A DNA stretch of 64,000 nucleotides from Bradyrhizobium diazoefficiens (GCF_018131015.1 NZ_JAFCJJ010000002.1:186001-250000), one strand, 5' to 3'; shown: positions 36,559 to 45,970, counted from the first letter of the stretch. The notes: generated from the sequence alone by a model not told the origin. Made by a program: numbers and translations.

Positions 36559-37560
36559 TCAGAGCATGCTCGGCAGCACGCGATCCGGCGGCTTGTGCGC
36601 GTCGAGGAAGGTGCGGATGTTGATGATCACCTTCTCGCCCATCTCGACGCGGCCCTCGATCGTGGCCGAGCCCATGTGCGGCAGCAGCGTCACCTTGCCG
36701 GCCCTGGCGAGCCGCACCAGCTTTGGATTGACCGCGGGCTCGTGCTCGTAGACGTCGAGGCCGGCGCCGCCGATCTCGCCGCCCTCGATCAGCTTGATCA
36801 GCGTGTCCTCGTCGGTGACCTCGCCGCGCGCGGTGTTGACGATGTAGGCGTCCTTGCGGATCAACTTCAGCCGCCGCGCCGAGAGCAGGTGATAGGTGGC
36901 GGGCGTGTGCGGGCAGTTCACCGAAATGATGTCCATCCGTGCCAGCATCTGGTCGAGGCTTTCCCAATAGGTGGCGCCGAGCTCATCGGCGATCTTGGGC
37001 GCGACCGGCCTGCGGTTGTGGTAGTGGATCTGGAGGCCGAAGGCGCGGGCGCGGCGCGCGACCGCCTGGCCGATGCGGCCCATGCCGATGATGCCGAGGC
37101 GCTTGCCGCCGATGCGGTGGCCCAGCATCCAGGTCGGCGACCATCCCGCCCAGGGCTTTCCTTCCGTCAGGATGGAGGCGCCCTCGATCAGCCGTCGCGG
37201 CACCGCCAGGATCAGCGCCATGGTCATGTCGGCGGTGTCCTCGGTCAAAACCTTCGGCGTGTTGGTGACGGTGATGCCGCGGGCATGGGCGGCCTCGACA
37301 TCGATATTGTCGACGCCGTTGCCGAAATTGGCGATCAGTCGCAGCTTGCAATCGGGCTGGTTGACGATGTCGGCGGTAATGTGGTCGGTGACGGTCGGAA
37401 CCAGCACGTCGGCGGCCCGCGCCGCCTCCGCGATCTGCTCGGCCGACATCGGCGTGTCGTCGACATTGATCCGCGCGTCGAACAGCTCGCGCATCCGCGT
37501 CTCGATCGAGTCCGGCAGCTTGCGCGTCACGACGACGAGGGGCTTTTTCTTCACCGACAT
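36559..37560 (-). CDS. 2-hydroxyacid dehydrogenase (glyoxylate/hydroxypyruvate reductase type)
   Basis: A 333-residue NAD(P)-dependent D-2-hydroxyacid dehydrogenase. The nucleotide-binding motif is LGIIGMGRIGQAVARRARAFG. The catalytic residues are all present: Arg in NTARGEV, Glu in GLDVYEHEP and His in LLPHMGSAT. The cofactor region continues NRRPV, where the arginines suggest NADP preference. Close relatives are called glyoxylate reductase or D-glycerate dehydrogenase (gyaR). It is convergent with moeB across a 20-base gap. Confidence 0.92.
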   Translation of the reverse strand: MSVKKKPLVVVTRKLPDSIETRMRELFDARINVDDTPMSAEQIAEAARAADVLVPTVTDHITADIVNQPDCKLRLIANFGNGVDNIDVEAAHARGITVTNTPKVLTEDTADMTMALILAVPRRLIEGASILTEGKPWAGWSPTWMLGHRIGGKRLGIIGMGRIGQAVARRARAFGLQIHYHNRRPVAPKIADELGATYWESLDQMLARMDIISVNCPHTPATYHLLSARRLKLIRKDAYIVNTARGEVTDEDTLIKLIEGGEIGGAGLDVYEHEPAVNPKLVRLARAGKVTLLPHMGSATIEGRVEMGEKVIINIRTFLDAHKPPDRVLPSML

Positions 37561-37886
37561 GTCCTGCTCTCATGAGGCCGCGAGCGCCCGCCTTTGTCGC
37601 CAAAGGCCGGCCGTTCAGGCCTCATTAACCCGGTTGTTCGACACTGCGGTTGCCGTGTCGTCTCCGGCGTTTCCTGCAAAGCTCTCCCGACGTTTCCGGC
37701 CGGAAAATCGGGGCAAACTGGTTGTTCAAGTGTCCGTCCTCTCTAGCAGAAGGCCGGGCCAAGACAAGAACGGGATCAGGCTTTGCGGAACACCCGCGTG
37801 GGGCGGGGACGGGATGACGCGGGCACGATTTTTGGACTTTGGGGTGGGGATCCGGCCGGGCCGGGTCTTCGACAGGAGACGGGTTG
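37561..37886. other. 326-base intergenic gap
   Basis: Divergent gap between the hydroxyacid dehydrogenase and the SH3-like gene. It should hold both promoters, but I see no convincing promoter pair, strong hairpin or coding sequence. AGGAGA at 37874-37879 is the ribosome site for the SH3-like gene. Confidence 0.6.
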
Positions 37887-38417
37887 ATGGCGTTGGGGCG
37901 TTTTTGTTCGGTGATGGCGCTCGTTTGCACCTGGTTGAGCGCCTCGGTCGGCCCCTCGCATTCGGCCAAGGACAACACCGCCCAGACCGCCAGCGGCCTG
38001 CCGGTGCCGCGCTATGTCAGCCTCAAGTCGGACCACGTCAATGTCCGCGCCGGCCCGACCAAGGACAATGATGTCGCCTGGGTCTATACCCGCGCCGGCC
38101 TGCCGGTCGAAATCACCGCCGAATTCGAGAACTGGCGCCGGGTGCGCGATTCCGAAGGCGCCGAGGGCTGGGTCTACCATTCGCTGCTGTCGGGCCGCCG
38201 CACCGCGGTCGTCACCATGAAGCACAAGGACGACCTCGCACCGATCTATGACCGCGCCGATCCAGGCAGCGCGGTTGCGGCGAGGCTCCAGGCCGGCGTC
38301 GTCACGCAGGTGAAGAAGTGCGCCGCAAGCTGGTGCCGCGTCACCGGCAACGGCTTTGACGGCTGGATCCAGCAGGAGCGCCTCTGGGGCGTCTATTCCG
38401 ACGAGCAGGTGAACTGA
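37887..38417 (+). CDS. Secreted protein with bacterial SH3-like domains
   Basis: A 176-residue exported protein. The signal peptide is MALGRFCSVMALVCTWLSAS, with cleavage near SHSA. Two SH3-like units follow: YVSLKSDHVNVRAGP, then EGWVYHSLLSG, and a second with IYDRADPGSAVAARL ending GWIQQERLWGVY. Such domains often bind peptidoglycan or metal ions. The ATG at 37887 with AGGAGA about 7 bases before it is preferred over an earlier start. It stands alone; the partner is unknown. Confidence 0.82.
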   Translation: MALGRFCSVMALVCTWLSASVGPSHSAKDNTAQTASGLPVPRYVSLKSDHVNVRAGPTKDNDVAWVYTRAGLPVEITAEFENWRRVRDSEGAEGWVYHSLLSGRRTAVVTMKHKDDLAPIYDRADPGSAVAARLQAGVVTQVKKCAASWCRVTGNGFDGWIQQERLWGVYSDEQVN

Positions 38418-38445
38418 CGTCGACAGAAGCGGAGCCGTTGCTCCG

Positions 38446-38531
38446 GCGTCATGCCCGGGCTTGTCCCGGGCATCCATGGACTTTCGTGCCGAGCCCAAAA
38501 CGTGGATGGCCGGGACAAGCCCGGCCATGAC
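38446..38531 (+). repeat. Paired-hairpin intergenic repeat, family B copy 2
   Basis: An 86-bp block with GTCATGCCCGGGCTTGTCCC and GGGCATCCATGG, then GTGGATGGCCGGGACAAGCC and CGGCCATGAC. It matches the block at 31256-31341 in length and layout, with the two hairpin types swapped. It separates the SH3-like gene from irr. Confidence 0.88.
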
Positions 38532-38557
38532 AGCATCAGTTCTAGCTTAGGAAAATC

Positions 38558-39049
38558 TCATCGCGTCTTGCGCAGGCGCACGACCATGTCGATGCGCGCG
38601 ATCTCGTAGCCCTCGGGCACCTCCGGCATCTTGGACAGCGCCAGGTGCGGATCCTCGATATCGACCAGCTCGTGGCTGTTCTCGAGGTAGTAGTGGTGAT
38701 GCGTGGTGACGTTGGTGTCGAAATAGGTCTTGGTGCCGTCGACGCTGACCTGGCGCAGCAGGCCGGCATCGGTGAGCTGGTTCAGCGTGTTGTAGACGGT
38801 CGCGAGCGAGACCGGAACCTTGGCCAGCGTCGCTTCCTCATAGAGCATTTCAGCGGTCAGATGGCGCGCACCCTTGCCGAACAGCAGCCAGCCCAGGGCC
38901 ATGCGCTGCCGCGTCGGGCGAAGGCCGGCGGACTGCAGCATTTCGTTGACGTCATGCCAGGGGCAGCCGGTCAGCGCCGGCTGGCGGCCAGACAGAAGCG
39001 CCGCCGAGTGGTCGGCTTCATCGTGACGGGGCGCGTTGTTTTCGCTCAT
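38558..39049 (-). CDS. irr: Iron response regulator Irr (Fur family)
   Basis: Heme-responsive transcription factor that represses heme synthesis genes and coordinates iron uptake genes when iron is scarce. The start MSENNAPRHDEAD gives 163 residues, with Cys29 in the heme regulatory motif GCPWHDVNEML and a second heme site HHH at 117-119. Both are the features known in Bradyrhizobium japonicum Irr, where heme triggers degradation. The DNA-binding part runs LRPTRQRMALG to SLATVYNTLNQLTDAGL. A longer ATG at 39127 is rejected, since its extension crosses the promoter. It is divergent from fabA. Confidence 0.97.
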   Translation of the reverse strand: MSENNAPRHDEADHSAALLSGRQPALTGCPWHDVNEMLQSAGLRPTRQRMALGWLLFGKGARHLTAEMLYEEATLAKVPVSLATVYNTLNQLTDAGLLRQVSVDGTKTYFDTNVTTHHHYYLENSHELVDIEDPHLALSKMPEVPEGYEIARIDMVVRLRKTR

Positions 39050-39087
39050 TTTCTGGATTCGGGCACGCGTGAACACTATCTGGCGGC

Positions 39088-39116
39088 AATATATGGACGG
39101 ATAGATGCAGATGCAA
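39088..39116 (-). promoter_or_regulatory. irr promoter with TGCATC direct repeats (Fur-type site)
   Basis: On the minus strand the -35-like TTGCAT (39111-39116) and -10-like TATATT (39088-39093) are separated by 17 bases. Two exact TGCATC hexamers (39110-39115 and 39104-39109) and a diverged TATCCG (39098-39103) lie within. As I recall, B. japonicum Fur binds three imperfect direct hexamer repeats of TGCATC type at irr, which fits. Confidence 0.7.
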
Positions 39117-39128
39117 GTTTCTCGCAAC

Positions 39129-39141
39129 TAGAGCGGTTCTA
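39129..39141. promoter_or_regulatory. ICE-like imperfect palindrome upstream of irr
   Basis: TAGAGC-G-GTTCTA is a 13-bp palindrome with one mismatch (TAGAAC would be perfect). It lies about 13 bases upstream of the irr -35 box and resembles the iron control element core recognised by Irr. Which gene it controls, irr or fabA, is unclear. The remaining 39142-39403 toward fabA holds no other clear element. Confidence 0.4.
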
Positions 39142-39403
39142 ATCACGCCTGGAACAGGGGCCGGGACCTTGTCATTTTACCTTCATGAGACCGCTTGGCG
39201 ACCCGAAATGGCCTGTGTTAGAGAGCCCCCGGTCCCGCTTAACCGATTTTGGCGTAGCCGGGCATTGAGGCCTGGTCCACGGCCCATCCGGGCTCTCGGC
39301 ATTCACGCTTGGCAACGGCAAATTGGCGTTGCTTTCCGACTGGGACGGGGCCCATTTTTGCCAGAAACGCCGCTCAATCGGGGTTAGAACAGAGGCTTTC
39401 CGC

Positions 39404-39925
39404 ATGCTGAACAGGCGCAACGGTTACGAATACGAAGATCTGCTGGCATGTGCGCGCGGCGAGATGTTCGGCCCGGGCAACGCACAATTGCCGCTGCCGC
39501 CGATGCTCATGTTCGATCGCATCACCGAAATCACCGACACCGGCGGCGAGTTCGGCAAGGGCCTGGTGCGCGCCGAGCTCGACGTGAAGCCCGATCTCTG
39601 GTTCTTCGGCTGCCATTTCAAGAACGATCCGGTGATGCCCGGCTGCCTCGGCCTCGATGCGCTCTGGCAGATGGTGGGCTTCTACCTCGGCTGGACGGGC
39701 GGCGAAGGCCGCGGCCGCGCGCTCGGTTTGAGCGAGCTGAAGTTCAGCGGCCAGGTGCTGCCCGAAGCCCGCAAGGTTGTGTACAACGTCGATATCAAGC
39801 GCGTGATGCGCTCAAAGCTCGTGCTCGGTATCGCCGACGGGTGGCTTTCGGTCGATGACCAGATTATCTATCGCGCCAAGGATCTGAAGGTCGGCCTGTT
39901 CAAGCAGGGCACGAGCCTGGGCTAG
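39404..39925 (+). CDS. fabA: 3-hydroxydecanoyl-ACP dehydratase/isomerase
   Basis: Introduces the double bond for unsaturated fatty acids by dehydrating 3-hydroxydecanoyl-ACP and isomerising the product. The ATG at 39404 gives 173 residues with catalytic His71 in [12 protein letters not shown] and Asp85 in [22 protein letters not shown] and the C-terminal KVGLF end the hot-dog fold. Upstream in-frame codons are not like the family. fabB follows after 55 bases, and then fabI, so the three probably form an operon. Confidence 0.97.
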   Translation: MLNRRNGYEYEDLLACARGEMFGPGNAQLPLPPMLMFDRITEITDTGGEFGKGLVRAELDVKPDLWFFGCHFKNDPVMPGCLGLDALWQMVGFYLGWTGGEGRGRALGLSELKFSGQVLPEARKVVYNVDIKRVMRSKLVLGIADGWLSVDDQIIYRAKDLKVGLFKQGTSLG

Positions 39926-39980
39926 GCGCGTTACCAATGAAGCGCATCATCGAGAAGACAACGATTTTGGCGAGGCTGTC

Positions 39981-41204
39981 ATGAGGCGGGTTGTGGTCAC
40001 CGGGATGGGCATCGTCTCGTCCATCGGAAACAACACCCAGGAAGTGCTTGCGAGCCTTCACGAGGCGAAGTCGGGCATTTCGCGGGCTGAGAAATATGCC
40101 GAGTTGGGCTTCCGTTCGCAGGTGCAAGGTGCACCGACGATTGACCCTGCGACGGTCGTCGACCGCCGCGCGATGCGCTTCCTCGGTCAGGGCGCGGCCT
40201 GGAATCATATTGCCATGGAGCAGGCGATCCAGGACTCCGGCCTGTCGCCTGAGGACGTCTCCAACATCCGCACCGGCATCATCATGGGCTCCGGCGGCCC
40301 GTCCGCCCGCACCATCGTCGAATCCGCCGACATCACCCGCACCAAGGGTCCGAAGCGCGTCGGACCCTTTGCAGTGCCGAAGGCGATGTCGTCAACGGCG
40401 TCCGCGACGCTCGCGACCTGGTTCAAGATCAAGGGCGTGAACTATTCGATCTCCTCCGCCTGCGCGACCTCGAACCACTGCGTCGGCAACGCCTATGAGA
40501 CGATCCAGATCGGCAAGCAGGACGTCATCTTCGCCGGCGGCTGCGAGGAGCTCGACTGGTCGCTGTCGGTGCTGTTCGACGCCATGGGCGCGATGTCCTC
40601 GAAATACAACGACACGCCTGCCACCGCCTCGCGCCCCTACGACGTCAACCGCGACGGCTTCGTCATCGCCGGCGGCGCCGGCGTGCTGGTGCTGGAAGAG
40701 CTCGAACACGCCAAGGCGCGCGGCGCGCGCATCTACGGCGAGATCGTCGGCTACGGCGCGACCTCGGACGGCTACGACATGGTCGCGCCCTCCGGCGAGG
40801 GTGCCGAGCGCTGCATGCGCATGGCAATGTCCACGGTCAAGACCAAGGTCGACTACATCAATCCGCACGCGACCTCGACCCCGGCCGGCGATCCGCCGGA
40901 AATCGATGCGCTCCGCCGCGTGTTCGGCGCCGGCGAGAAGTGCCCGCCGATCTCGGCCACCAAGGCGCTGACCGGCCACTCGCTGGGCGCGACAGGCGTG
41001 CAGGAGGCGATCTACTCGCTGCTGATGATGGACAACGGCTTCATCTGCGAAAGCGCGCATATCCAGGAGCTCGATCCCGTGTTCGCCGACATGCCGATCG
41101 TGCGCAAGCGCATCGACAACGCCAAGATCGGCACCGTGCTGTCGAACTCCTTCGGCTTCGGCGGCACCAACGCCACGCTGGTGTTCAGCCGGCTGGACGT
41201 GTGA
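39981..41204 (+). CDS. fabB: 3-oxoacyl-ACP synthase I
   Basis: Condensing enzyme that elongates cis-unsaturated acyl-ACPs with malonyl-ACP. The 407 residues carry the Cys-His-His triad: Cys in [12 protein letters not shown], His in [13 protein letters not shown] and His in [10 protein letters not shown]. The start [15 protein letters not shown] and the end [14 protein letters not shown] are the usual KAS termini. It follows fabA and precedes fabI, the standard anaerobic-type unsaturated fatty acid set. Confidence 0.97.
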   Translation: MRRVVVTGMGIVSSIGNNTQEVLASLHEAKSGISRAEKYAELGFRSQVQGAPTIDPATVVDRRAMRFLGQGAAWNHIAMEQAIQDSGLSPEDVSNIRTGIIMGSGGPSARTIVESADITRTKGPKRVGPFAVPKAMSSTASATLATWFKIKGVNYSISSACATSNHCVGNAYETIQIGKQDVIFAGGCEELDWSLSVLFDAMGAMSSKYNDTPATASRPYDVNRDGFVIAGGAGVLVLEELEHAKARGARIYGEIVGYGATSDGYDMVAPSGEGAERCMRMAMSTVKTKVDYINPHATSTPAGDPPEIDALRRVFGAGEKCPPISATKALTGHSLGATGVQEAIYSLLMMDNGFICESAHIQELDPVFADMPIVRKRIDNAKIGTVLSNSFGFGGTNATLVFSRLDV

Positions 41205-41215
41205 GCCCCGCACGC

Positions 41216-41360
41216 TGTCATGCCCCGCCTAGTGCGCAATTGCGCACGGGGGCGGGGCATCCAGTACGCCGCGGCTTCTCGGCCTACAACTGCTGTCTCT
41301 GGAATACTGGATCGCCCGCCCCAGTGCGCAGCGCGCACAAGGCGGGCGATGATGTCGGAA
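41216..41360 (+). repeat. Palindromic intergenic repeat with GTGCGCA cores
   Basis: The 145-bp block has ATGCCCCGCCTAGTGCGCA paired with TGCGCACGGGGGCGGGGCAT, so a long near-palindrome centres on TGCGCAATTGCGCA. Downstream ATCGCCCGCCCCAGTGCGCA pairs with GCGCGCACAAGGCGGGCGAT. It separates fabB and fabI and is likely related to the family B repeats. Confidence 0.8.
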
Positions 41361-41379
41361 TGATAGGAGCCGCCGGGCA

Positions 41380-42177
41380 ATGGAAGGTTTGATGAAAGGC
41401 AAGCGCGGTCTGATCATGGGCATCGCCAATGATCATTCGATCGCCTGGGGCATGGCGAAGACGCTGCATGCCCACGGCGCCGAGCTTGCCTTCACCTTCC
41501 AGGGCGAGGCCCTGGGCAAGCGGGTCAAGCCTCTGGCCGAATCGCTCGGCGTCGATCTGGTGCTGCCCTGTGACGTCGAGGACATCGCCAGTGTCGATGC
41601 CACCTTTGCGGCACTCCGGGAGAAGTGGGGTCGGCTCGATTTCGTGATCCACGCGATCGGCTTTGCCGACAAGAACGAGCTCAAGGGCCGCTACGCCGAC
41701 ACCAGCCGCGAGAATTTTTCGCGCACCATGGTGATTTCCTGCTTCTCGTTCACGGAGGTGGCGAAGCGCGCCGCCGAGCTGATGACGGAGGGCGGCAGCA
41801 TGATCACGCTGACCTTCGGCGCCTCGGAGCGCGCGATGCCGAACTACAATGTGATGGGTGTGGCCAAGGCGGCGCTGGAAGCCTCCGTGCGCTACCTCGC
41901 CTCCGATTTCGGCCCGCGCGGCATCCGCGTCAACGCGATCTCCGCGGGGCCCATCCGCACGCTGGCGGGCTCCGGCATCGGCGAGGCGCGCGCGATGTTC
42001 GCCTACATGCAGAAGCATGCGCCGCTGCGCCGCGGCGTCACGCTCGATGATCTCGGCGGCTCGGCGCTGTACCTGCTGTCGGATCTCTCCGGCGGCGTGA
42101 CCGGCGAAATCCACTATGTCGATTCCGGCTACAACGTCATCCTGATGCCACGGCCGGACGATCTGAAGCCTGAGTGA
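41380..42177 (+). CDS. fabI: Enoyl-ACP reductase (NADH), FabI
   Basis: Last reduction of each fatty acid elongation cycle. The 265 residues include the glycine-rich cofactor motif GIANDHSIAWGMAK, VIHAIGFADK and the FabI-type catalytic Tyr/Lys in NYNVMGVAKAAL. GPIRTLAGSGI is the flexible substrate loop region. The chosen ATG has AGGAG about 11 bases upstream; MKGK four codons on (41392) is a near-equal alternative with GGAAGG close by. It is the third gene of the fabA-fabB-fabI set, separated from fabB by a palindromic repeat. Confidence 0.95.
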   Translation: MEGLMKGKRGLIMGIANDHSIAWGMAKTLHAHGAELAFTFQGEALGKRVKPLAESLGVDLVLPCDVEDIASVDATFAALREKWGRLDFVIHAIGFADKNELKGRYADTSRENFSRTMVISCFSFTEVAKRAAELMTEGGSMITLTFGASERAMPNYNVMGVAKAALEASVRYLASDFGPRGIRVNAISAGPIRTLAGSGIGEARAMFAYMQKHAPLRRGVTLDDLGGSALYLLSDLSGGVTGEIHYVDSGYNVILMPRPDDLKPE

Positions 42178-42251
42178 GTGGCCGGCAGGCCGCCTGAGCC
42201 GCAACGTTTCCCGCACCCCACGATCATGGGGCAGACCCTGGCCCTGAAATA

Positions 42252-44300
42252 GTGTTTGCTACGCCCGGTGGCCGCTGTCGTATCCTGCGGTTCGGGGGAA
42301 CGATCTTGCCGATAGTGCATGCGACGTGTCGCACTGGCGCACTGGCGTCCGTTGCAGTCGCCGCACTGCTCGGCGGTAGCTCGCATGCGCGCGCGCAGAC
42401 GGCGATCTGGGACTCGACCCTCTCCAACACGCATTGGTACGTGCCGACGGCGCAACTGCTGGCCTATGCCGCGCCGAAGACCGGCTTTTCCAATCCGGTC
42501 CCGATCGGCGACCAGACGCTGTGGTCGCTCGCGGGCGCGACGAACGGCTCCTTCAGCGGCACGAGCGTGGCGCAGCTCAAGCTTGGCCCGACGCTTGTCA
42601 CGGACACCTCGACCATCCAGGGCTTCGTCACGACTGCGGGCCAGATCACGATGCTGTTCACGCCGACATCGGGCGGCGCGGTCACCGTCGGCCTCGGCCA
42701 CATGCGCACCGTCAACGGCGTGACCGGGATGGAAATGCAGATGATCACGGGCGACAACCTGCTCGTGACGCACTGGGCCTACATGCTGCCCTACGATCCC
42801 GCGACCTTCACGCCGCCGGCCTCGCAACCCGTTCTCGCGAATTCGGTGCCGCAATGGGCCTGGACCTCGGGCACGCCGTGGCGGATCGTCAGCCCCGCGC
42901 TGTTCGGCAATTCGGCGCCGGGGCGCTTCGTCATCACGAATTACCAGAACGGATATTTCTGGGGCACCGGCATTGGTCCTGCCGGGACCAGTGCCGCGAA
43001 CTTCACGCTGCTGGGATCGGTGACGCCGGAGGGCAATGTCCTCTTCAACACGCTCTCGCGCGGCACGCTCAACAGCCTCTATGGCGCGGCGAGCGGCGAT
43101 GCATCGGGCGCGCAGATGCTCGTTTCCACCTACGATCTCTCGGGCAACCCCACCGGAGGCGTGGCCTATCTGTCCCTGGTGCGGCCCTATGCCGAGACGC
43201 TGCAGGCGCAGAACAGCCGCGCGGGGCTCGGTGCGGCCGACATGCTCTACCGGCTGTCCGCGACGTCCCTCGGCTGGACCGGAAGCATGGCGCCGGGTTT
43301 CGTCGTGCTCGACAATCTCGGCGGCCAAGACCTCGTCAACGCCGTCAACCAGACCCTGCCGGTTCTCACCGGCGCGGCATCGCAGGCGACCTACGCGACG
43401 CAGCGCGTGTTTCAGCAGGCGATGACCGGGCGGCTCGACGACGTGCTCGGTCTCAATGGCGCCGTAGCGCCGGAGCGCAACATCTGGATGAAGCCGCTTG
43501 GCGGTAGCGTGCGGCAGGGTAGCGTCGATGGCGTTCCCGGATACAACGCCTCCGGCGGCGGCGTCGCCGTCGGTGCGGACGCGACGATCTCGGCGCGCTC
43601 GATGCTTGGCGGCGTGTTTGCCTATTCCCATCAGACCGTCACCGGAAGCGACAATGCAGTTCCGAACCGGCTCGGCATCGATTCCTACCAGGCGGGTCTC
43701 TACGGCGCCTACGCGCTCGGTCATGGCATTCAGGTCGACGGCCAGCTCGACGGCGCGCTGAACGACAATGGCGAGAGCCGCTCGCTCACATTCATCAACG
43801 GCACGGCGGCGGCCGGCTATCGATCCCTTGGCGGGCATGCCGGTCTCGGAATCCGCAAGCTGATCCCGATCGAGCCGGGGCTTGCGATCGCGCCGTCGCT
43901 GCGGCTGGACTATGGACAGGTTCGCTCGCCCGCCTACCAGGAAGGCGGCGCGGGCGGCTTCAGCCTCAACGTGGACTCGCAAACCTATCGCGAGCTGGCG
44001 CTGACGGCGGGATTGAAGAGTGCGTGGCGGATCGCGCGGCAGGTCTATCTCACCGGCGAGGCCGGTGTCGGCTACAACGCGCTGAACCAGGGACTTCAGA
44101 TCAAGTCGGCCTTTGCGGGCGGCGGCGACGCCTTCGTCACCAGCGGCCTTGCGTTGTCGCCCTGGGTCTATTCGACCGCGCTCGGATTGGTCGCGGCCGA
44201 CGGCAAGGGTTTCGATCTCGGCATCCGCTATGGCCTTGCGGCCACGTCCTCCGGACTGCTGCAGCAGTCCGGGCTCGCCGTTCTCAAGATCAAGCTGTGA
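42252..44300 (+). CDS. Autotransporter outer-membrane beta-barrel protein
   Basis: A 682-residue type V secretion protein. The signal-like start includes ALASVAVAALLGGSSHARAQ near residue 30-50. A Ser/Thr/Gly-rich passenger runs to about 420, with strands such as TSGGAVTVGLGHM. The autotransporter barrel starts near NIWMKPLGGSVRQG and ends GLAVLKIKL, with a repeating aromatic/Gly pattern (VAVGADATISARSMLGGVFAYSH). The GTG start at 42252 is uncertain; later in-frame starts are possible. The passenger function is not recognised. It is convergent with a GST gene 7 bases away. Confidence 0.75.
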   Translation: MFATPGGRCRILRFGGTILPIVHATCRTGALASVAVAALLGGSSHARAQTAIWDSTLSNTHWYVPTAQLLAYAAPKTGFSNPVPIGDQTLWSLAGATNGSFSGTSVAQLKLGPTLVTDTSTIQGFVTTAGQITMLFTPTSGGAVTVGLGHMRTVNGVTGMEMQMITGDNLLVTHWAYMLPYDPATFTPPASQPVLANSVPQWAWTSGTPWRIVSPALFGNSAPGRFVITNYQNGYFWGTGIGPAGTSAANFTLLGSVTPEGNVLFNTLSRGTLNSLYGAASGDASGAQMLVSTYDLSGNPTGGVAYLSLVRPYAETLQAQNSRAGLGAADMLYRLSATSLGWTGSMAPGFVVLDNLGGQDLVNAVNQTLPVLTGAASQATYATQRVFQQAMTGRLDDVLGLNGAVAPERNIWMKPLGGSVRQGSVDGVPGYNASGGGVAVGADATISARSMLGGVFAYSHQTVTGSDNAVPNRLGIDSYQAGLYGAYALGHGIQVDGQLDGALNDNGESRSLTFINGTAAAGYRSLGGHAGLGIRKLIPIEPGLAIAPSLRLDYGQVRSPAYQEGGAGGFSLNVDSQTYRELALTAGLKSAWRIARQVYLTGEAGVGYNALNQGLQIKSAFAGGGDAFVTSGLALSPWVYSTALGLVAADGKGFDLGIRYGLAATSSGLLQQSGLAVLKIKL

Positions 44301-44307
44301 GACGGAA

Positions 44308-44904
44308 TCAACCGGCCGCGATCTTCTCGGCGCGCTGGAACGCGGGCCGGGCGATGCAGCGCGCGAGATAGGCATCGAAGGCGGGGCGCGACGGCACCAT
44401 CTTGAACAGGCGCACCGCGAAATTCAGCCCCGAGCCGATCGTGATGTCGGCGGCGGAAAATTCCTCGCCGAGGATCCAGGGCCCCCTGGCGAGCGCGGCC
44501 TCGAGCACGTCGAAGACCTGCGTCGCGCTGCCCCAGGCCGCGGTGGATGTCGGCACCTCGATCTTGGTGAAGATCTGGATGATCGCAGGCTCGATGCAGC
44601 TCGGCGAGAAAAAAAGCCATTGCAGATAGCGCGCGCGGCGCGGATCGGTCACGTCAGGCGCAAGCCTGGTCCCGGGATAGCGGTCGGCGATATAGGCGCA
44701 GATCGCGGCGGCCTCGCCAAGCGCGGCCTCGCCGTCGCTGAGCGCCGGCACCTTGCCCATCGGATTGACCTTCAAGAAGTCCGGCGCCTTCTGCGCGCCG
44801 GTCGTGATGTCGGTCAGCACGCGCTCATAGGGCAGGCCGCTTTCCTCCATCAGCCAGAGCGTCGAGAACGAGCGAGAGCGGGGCGACCAATAGAGCTTGA
44901 TCAT
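44308..44904 (-). CDS. Glutathione S-transferase family protein
   Basis: A 198-residue cytosolic-type GST. The N-terminal thioredoxin-like domain has LYWSPRSRSFSTLWLMEESG with a Ser near the usual catalytic site. VNPMGKVPAL holds the conserved cis-Pro, and EAAAICAYIADRYP binds the glutathione gamma-glutamyl group. The all-helical C-terminal domain contains EEFSAADITIGSGL, the N-cap box. Substrate unknown. It stands alone, with a 115-base gap before the secreted protein genes. Confidence 0.88.
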   Translation of the reverse strand: MIKLYWSPRSRSFSTLWLMEESGLPYERVLTDITTGAQKAPDFLKVNPMGKVPALSDGEAALGEAAAICAYIADRYPGTRLAPDVTDPRRARYLQWLFFSPSCIEPAIIQIFTKIEVPTSTAAWGSATQVFDVLEAALARGPWILGEEFSAADITIGSGLNFAVRLFKMVPSRPAFDAYLARCIARPAFQRAEKIAAG

Positions 44905-45019
44905 GGCGGGAACCTTTCATCGGCGGAAGACCGACAGCGCGCAATTCATGCCGCGTTTGCCGCGTATCCGCAACGCACTACGCCTAGACAGAAGGCTAGC
45001 GGCGTGACCGACATGTGGG

Positions 45020-45898
45020 TCAACGTTCTTTGGCGTCGCTTTGACGCGCTGCCGATCGAACCCCGAGCAAAAGCGGCAGCGTCTTGTCGAGGCTTTCGGT
45101 CAGCATGGCGCTCACGCCGTCGCGCAGTGCAGGATTGTCGGCGGCATCTTCAGGGCGCGTTGGAAACGATTCTGCGGGCAATTCGCGATAGGGGCCGCTG
45201 ATTTGCCTGCCCAGAAGCCTCTGCACCACCAGGGAATGATGCACGTTGATCAGCGCAGAACTCTGTCTGACAACGGAGAAGTCGCGGCCGTCAAAGATGC
45301 GGATAAACGCCAGGGCATGAAGATAGATGCGACGCCCTAGCACGACATCCTGGTTGAGGATGCCGAAACCGCGGACCGTATAGTTCGATGACCCGATAGG
45401 GCTGACTGAATTGAGGATCTGGATGTAGTGCCGGCAATTCGTTCCTTTCGCGACCTCGCGCATGTATCCGGCCAGCTCCGCGTTGAGATCGCGGAACAAC
45501 CTGTCCTTCAATGTGTCCTTGGACTCATCGCGGGGAGGAAACTTCGCTGGGTTGTAGGGAATTCTCAGGACGGACACGCCGGCAGGGATCGCGGCGCGAG
45601 TCCGCGTGAAGATCAGATCCTTGAGCCCCCAACCTGGGATCGGGACCACCGTCTTCTTGTTCTGGAATACAGTGAGGCCGGTCGTCAGCACGGTGAACTC
45701 ATCGCCGGCGGTGACCACGACACCGAAGTCGCACGAGCCGCCGACCACGGGAGCGGGCTTGCCCGTCGCTTCACGCCGCGCGGTTGTCTTGCCGTTGGCT
45801 TGTTTGACGGTCGGTCGTGCCGTCTCCAATTGGGTTTGTGCCCGCGCCTGAGTTGAAAAACACCACAGGATGATCGCGACGACGAACAGCCGGGTCAT
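45020..45898 (-). CDS. Secreted protein of unknown function, paralogue 1
   Basis: A 292-residue exported protein; the signal peptide is MTRLFVVAIILWCFSTQARA. No named domain is recognised. A Lys/Thr-rich linker follows, then a conserved core SCDFGVVVTAGDEFTVLTTG with IPGWGLKDLIFTRTRAA, FNPAKF-like YNPAKFPPRD, TNCRHYIQIL and HALAFIRIFDGRDF. The same core layout is in the upstream gene at 45971-46810, and two cysteines align in each. The ATG at 45898 begins the signal peptide. The gap to the partner gene is 72 bases. Confidence 0.65.
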   Translation of the reverse strand: MTRLFVVAIILWCFSTQARAQTQLETARPTVKQANGKTTARREATGKPAPVVGGSCDFGVVVTAGDEFTVLTTGLTVFQNKKTVVPIPGWGLKDLIFTRTRAAIPAGVSVLRIPYNPAKFPPRDESKDTLKDRLFRDLNAELAGYMREVAKGTNCRHYIQILNSVSPIGSSNYTVRGFGILNQDVVLGRRIYLHALAFIRIFDGRDFSVVRQSSALINVHHSLVVQRLLGRQISGPYRELPAESFPTRPEDAADNPALRDGVSAMLTESLDKTLPLLLGVRSAARQSDAKER

Positions 45899-45970
45899 GA
45901 TGCTGAACGCGGCCGTGTTCGCAGGCGCAGCCAAACTTGATCCTCTGGCGTGTCGCGTCGGCAAAGGCGC

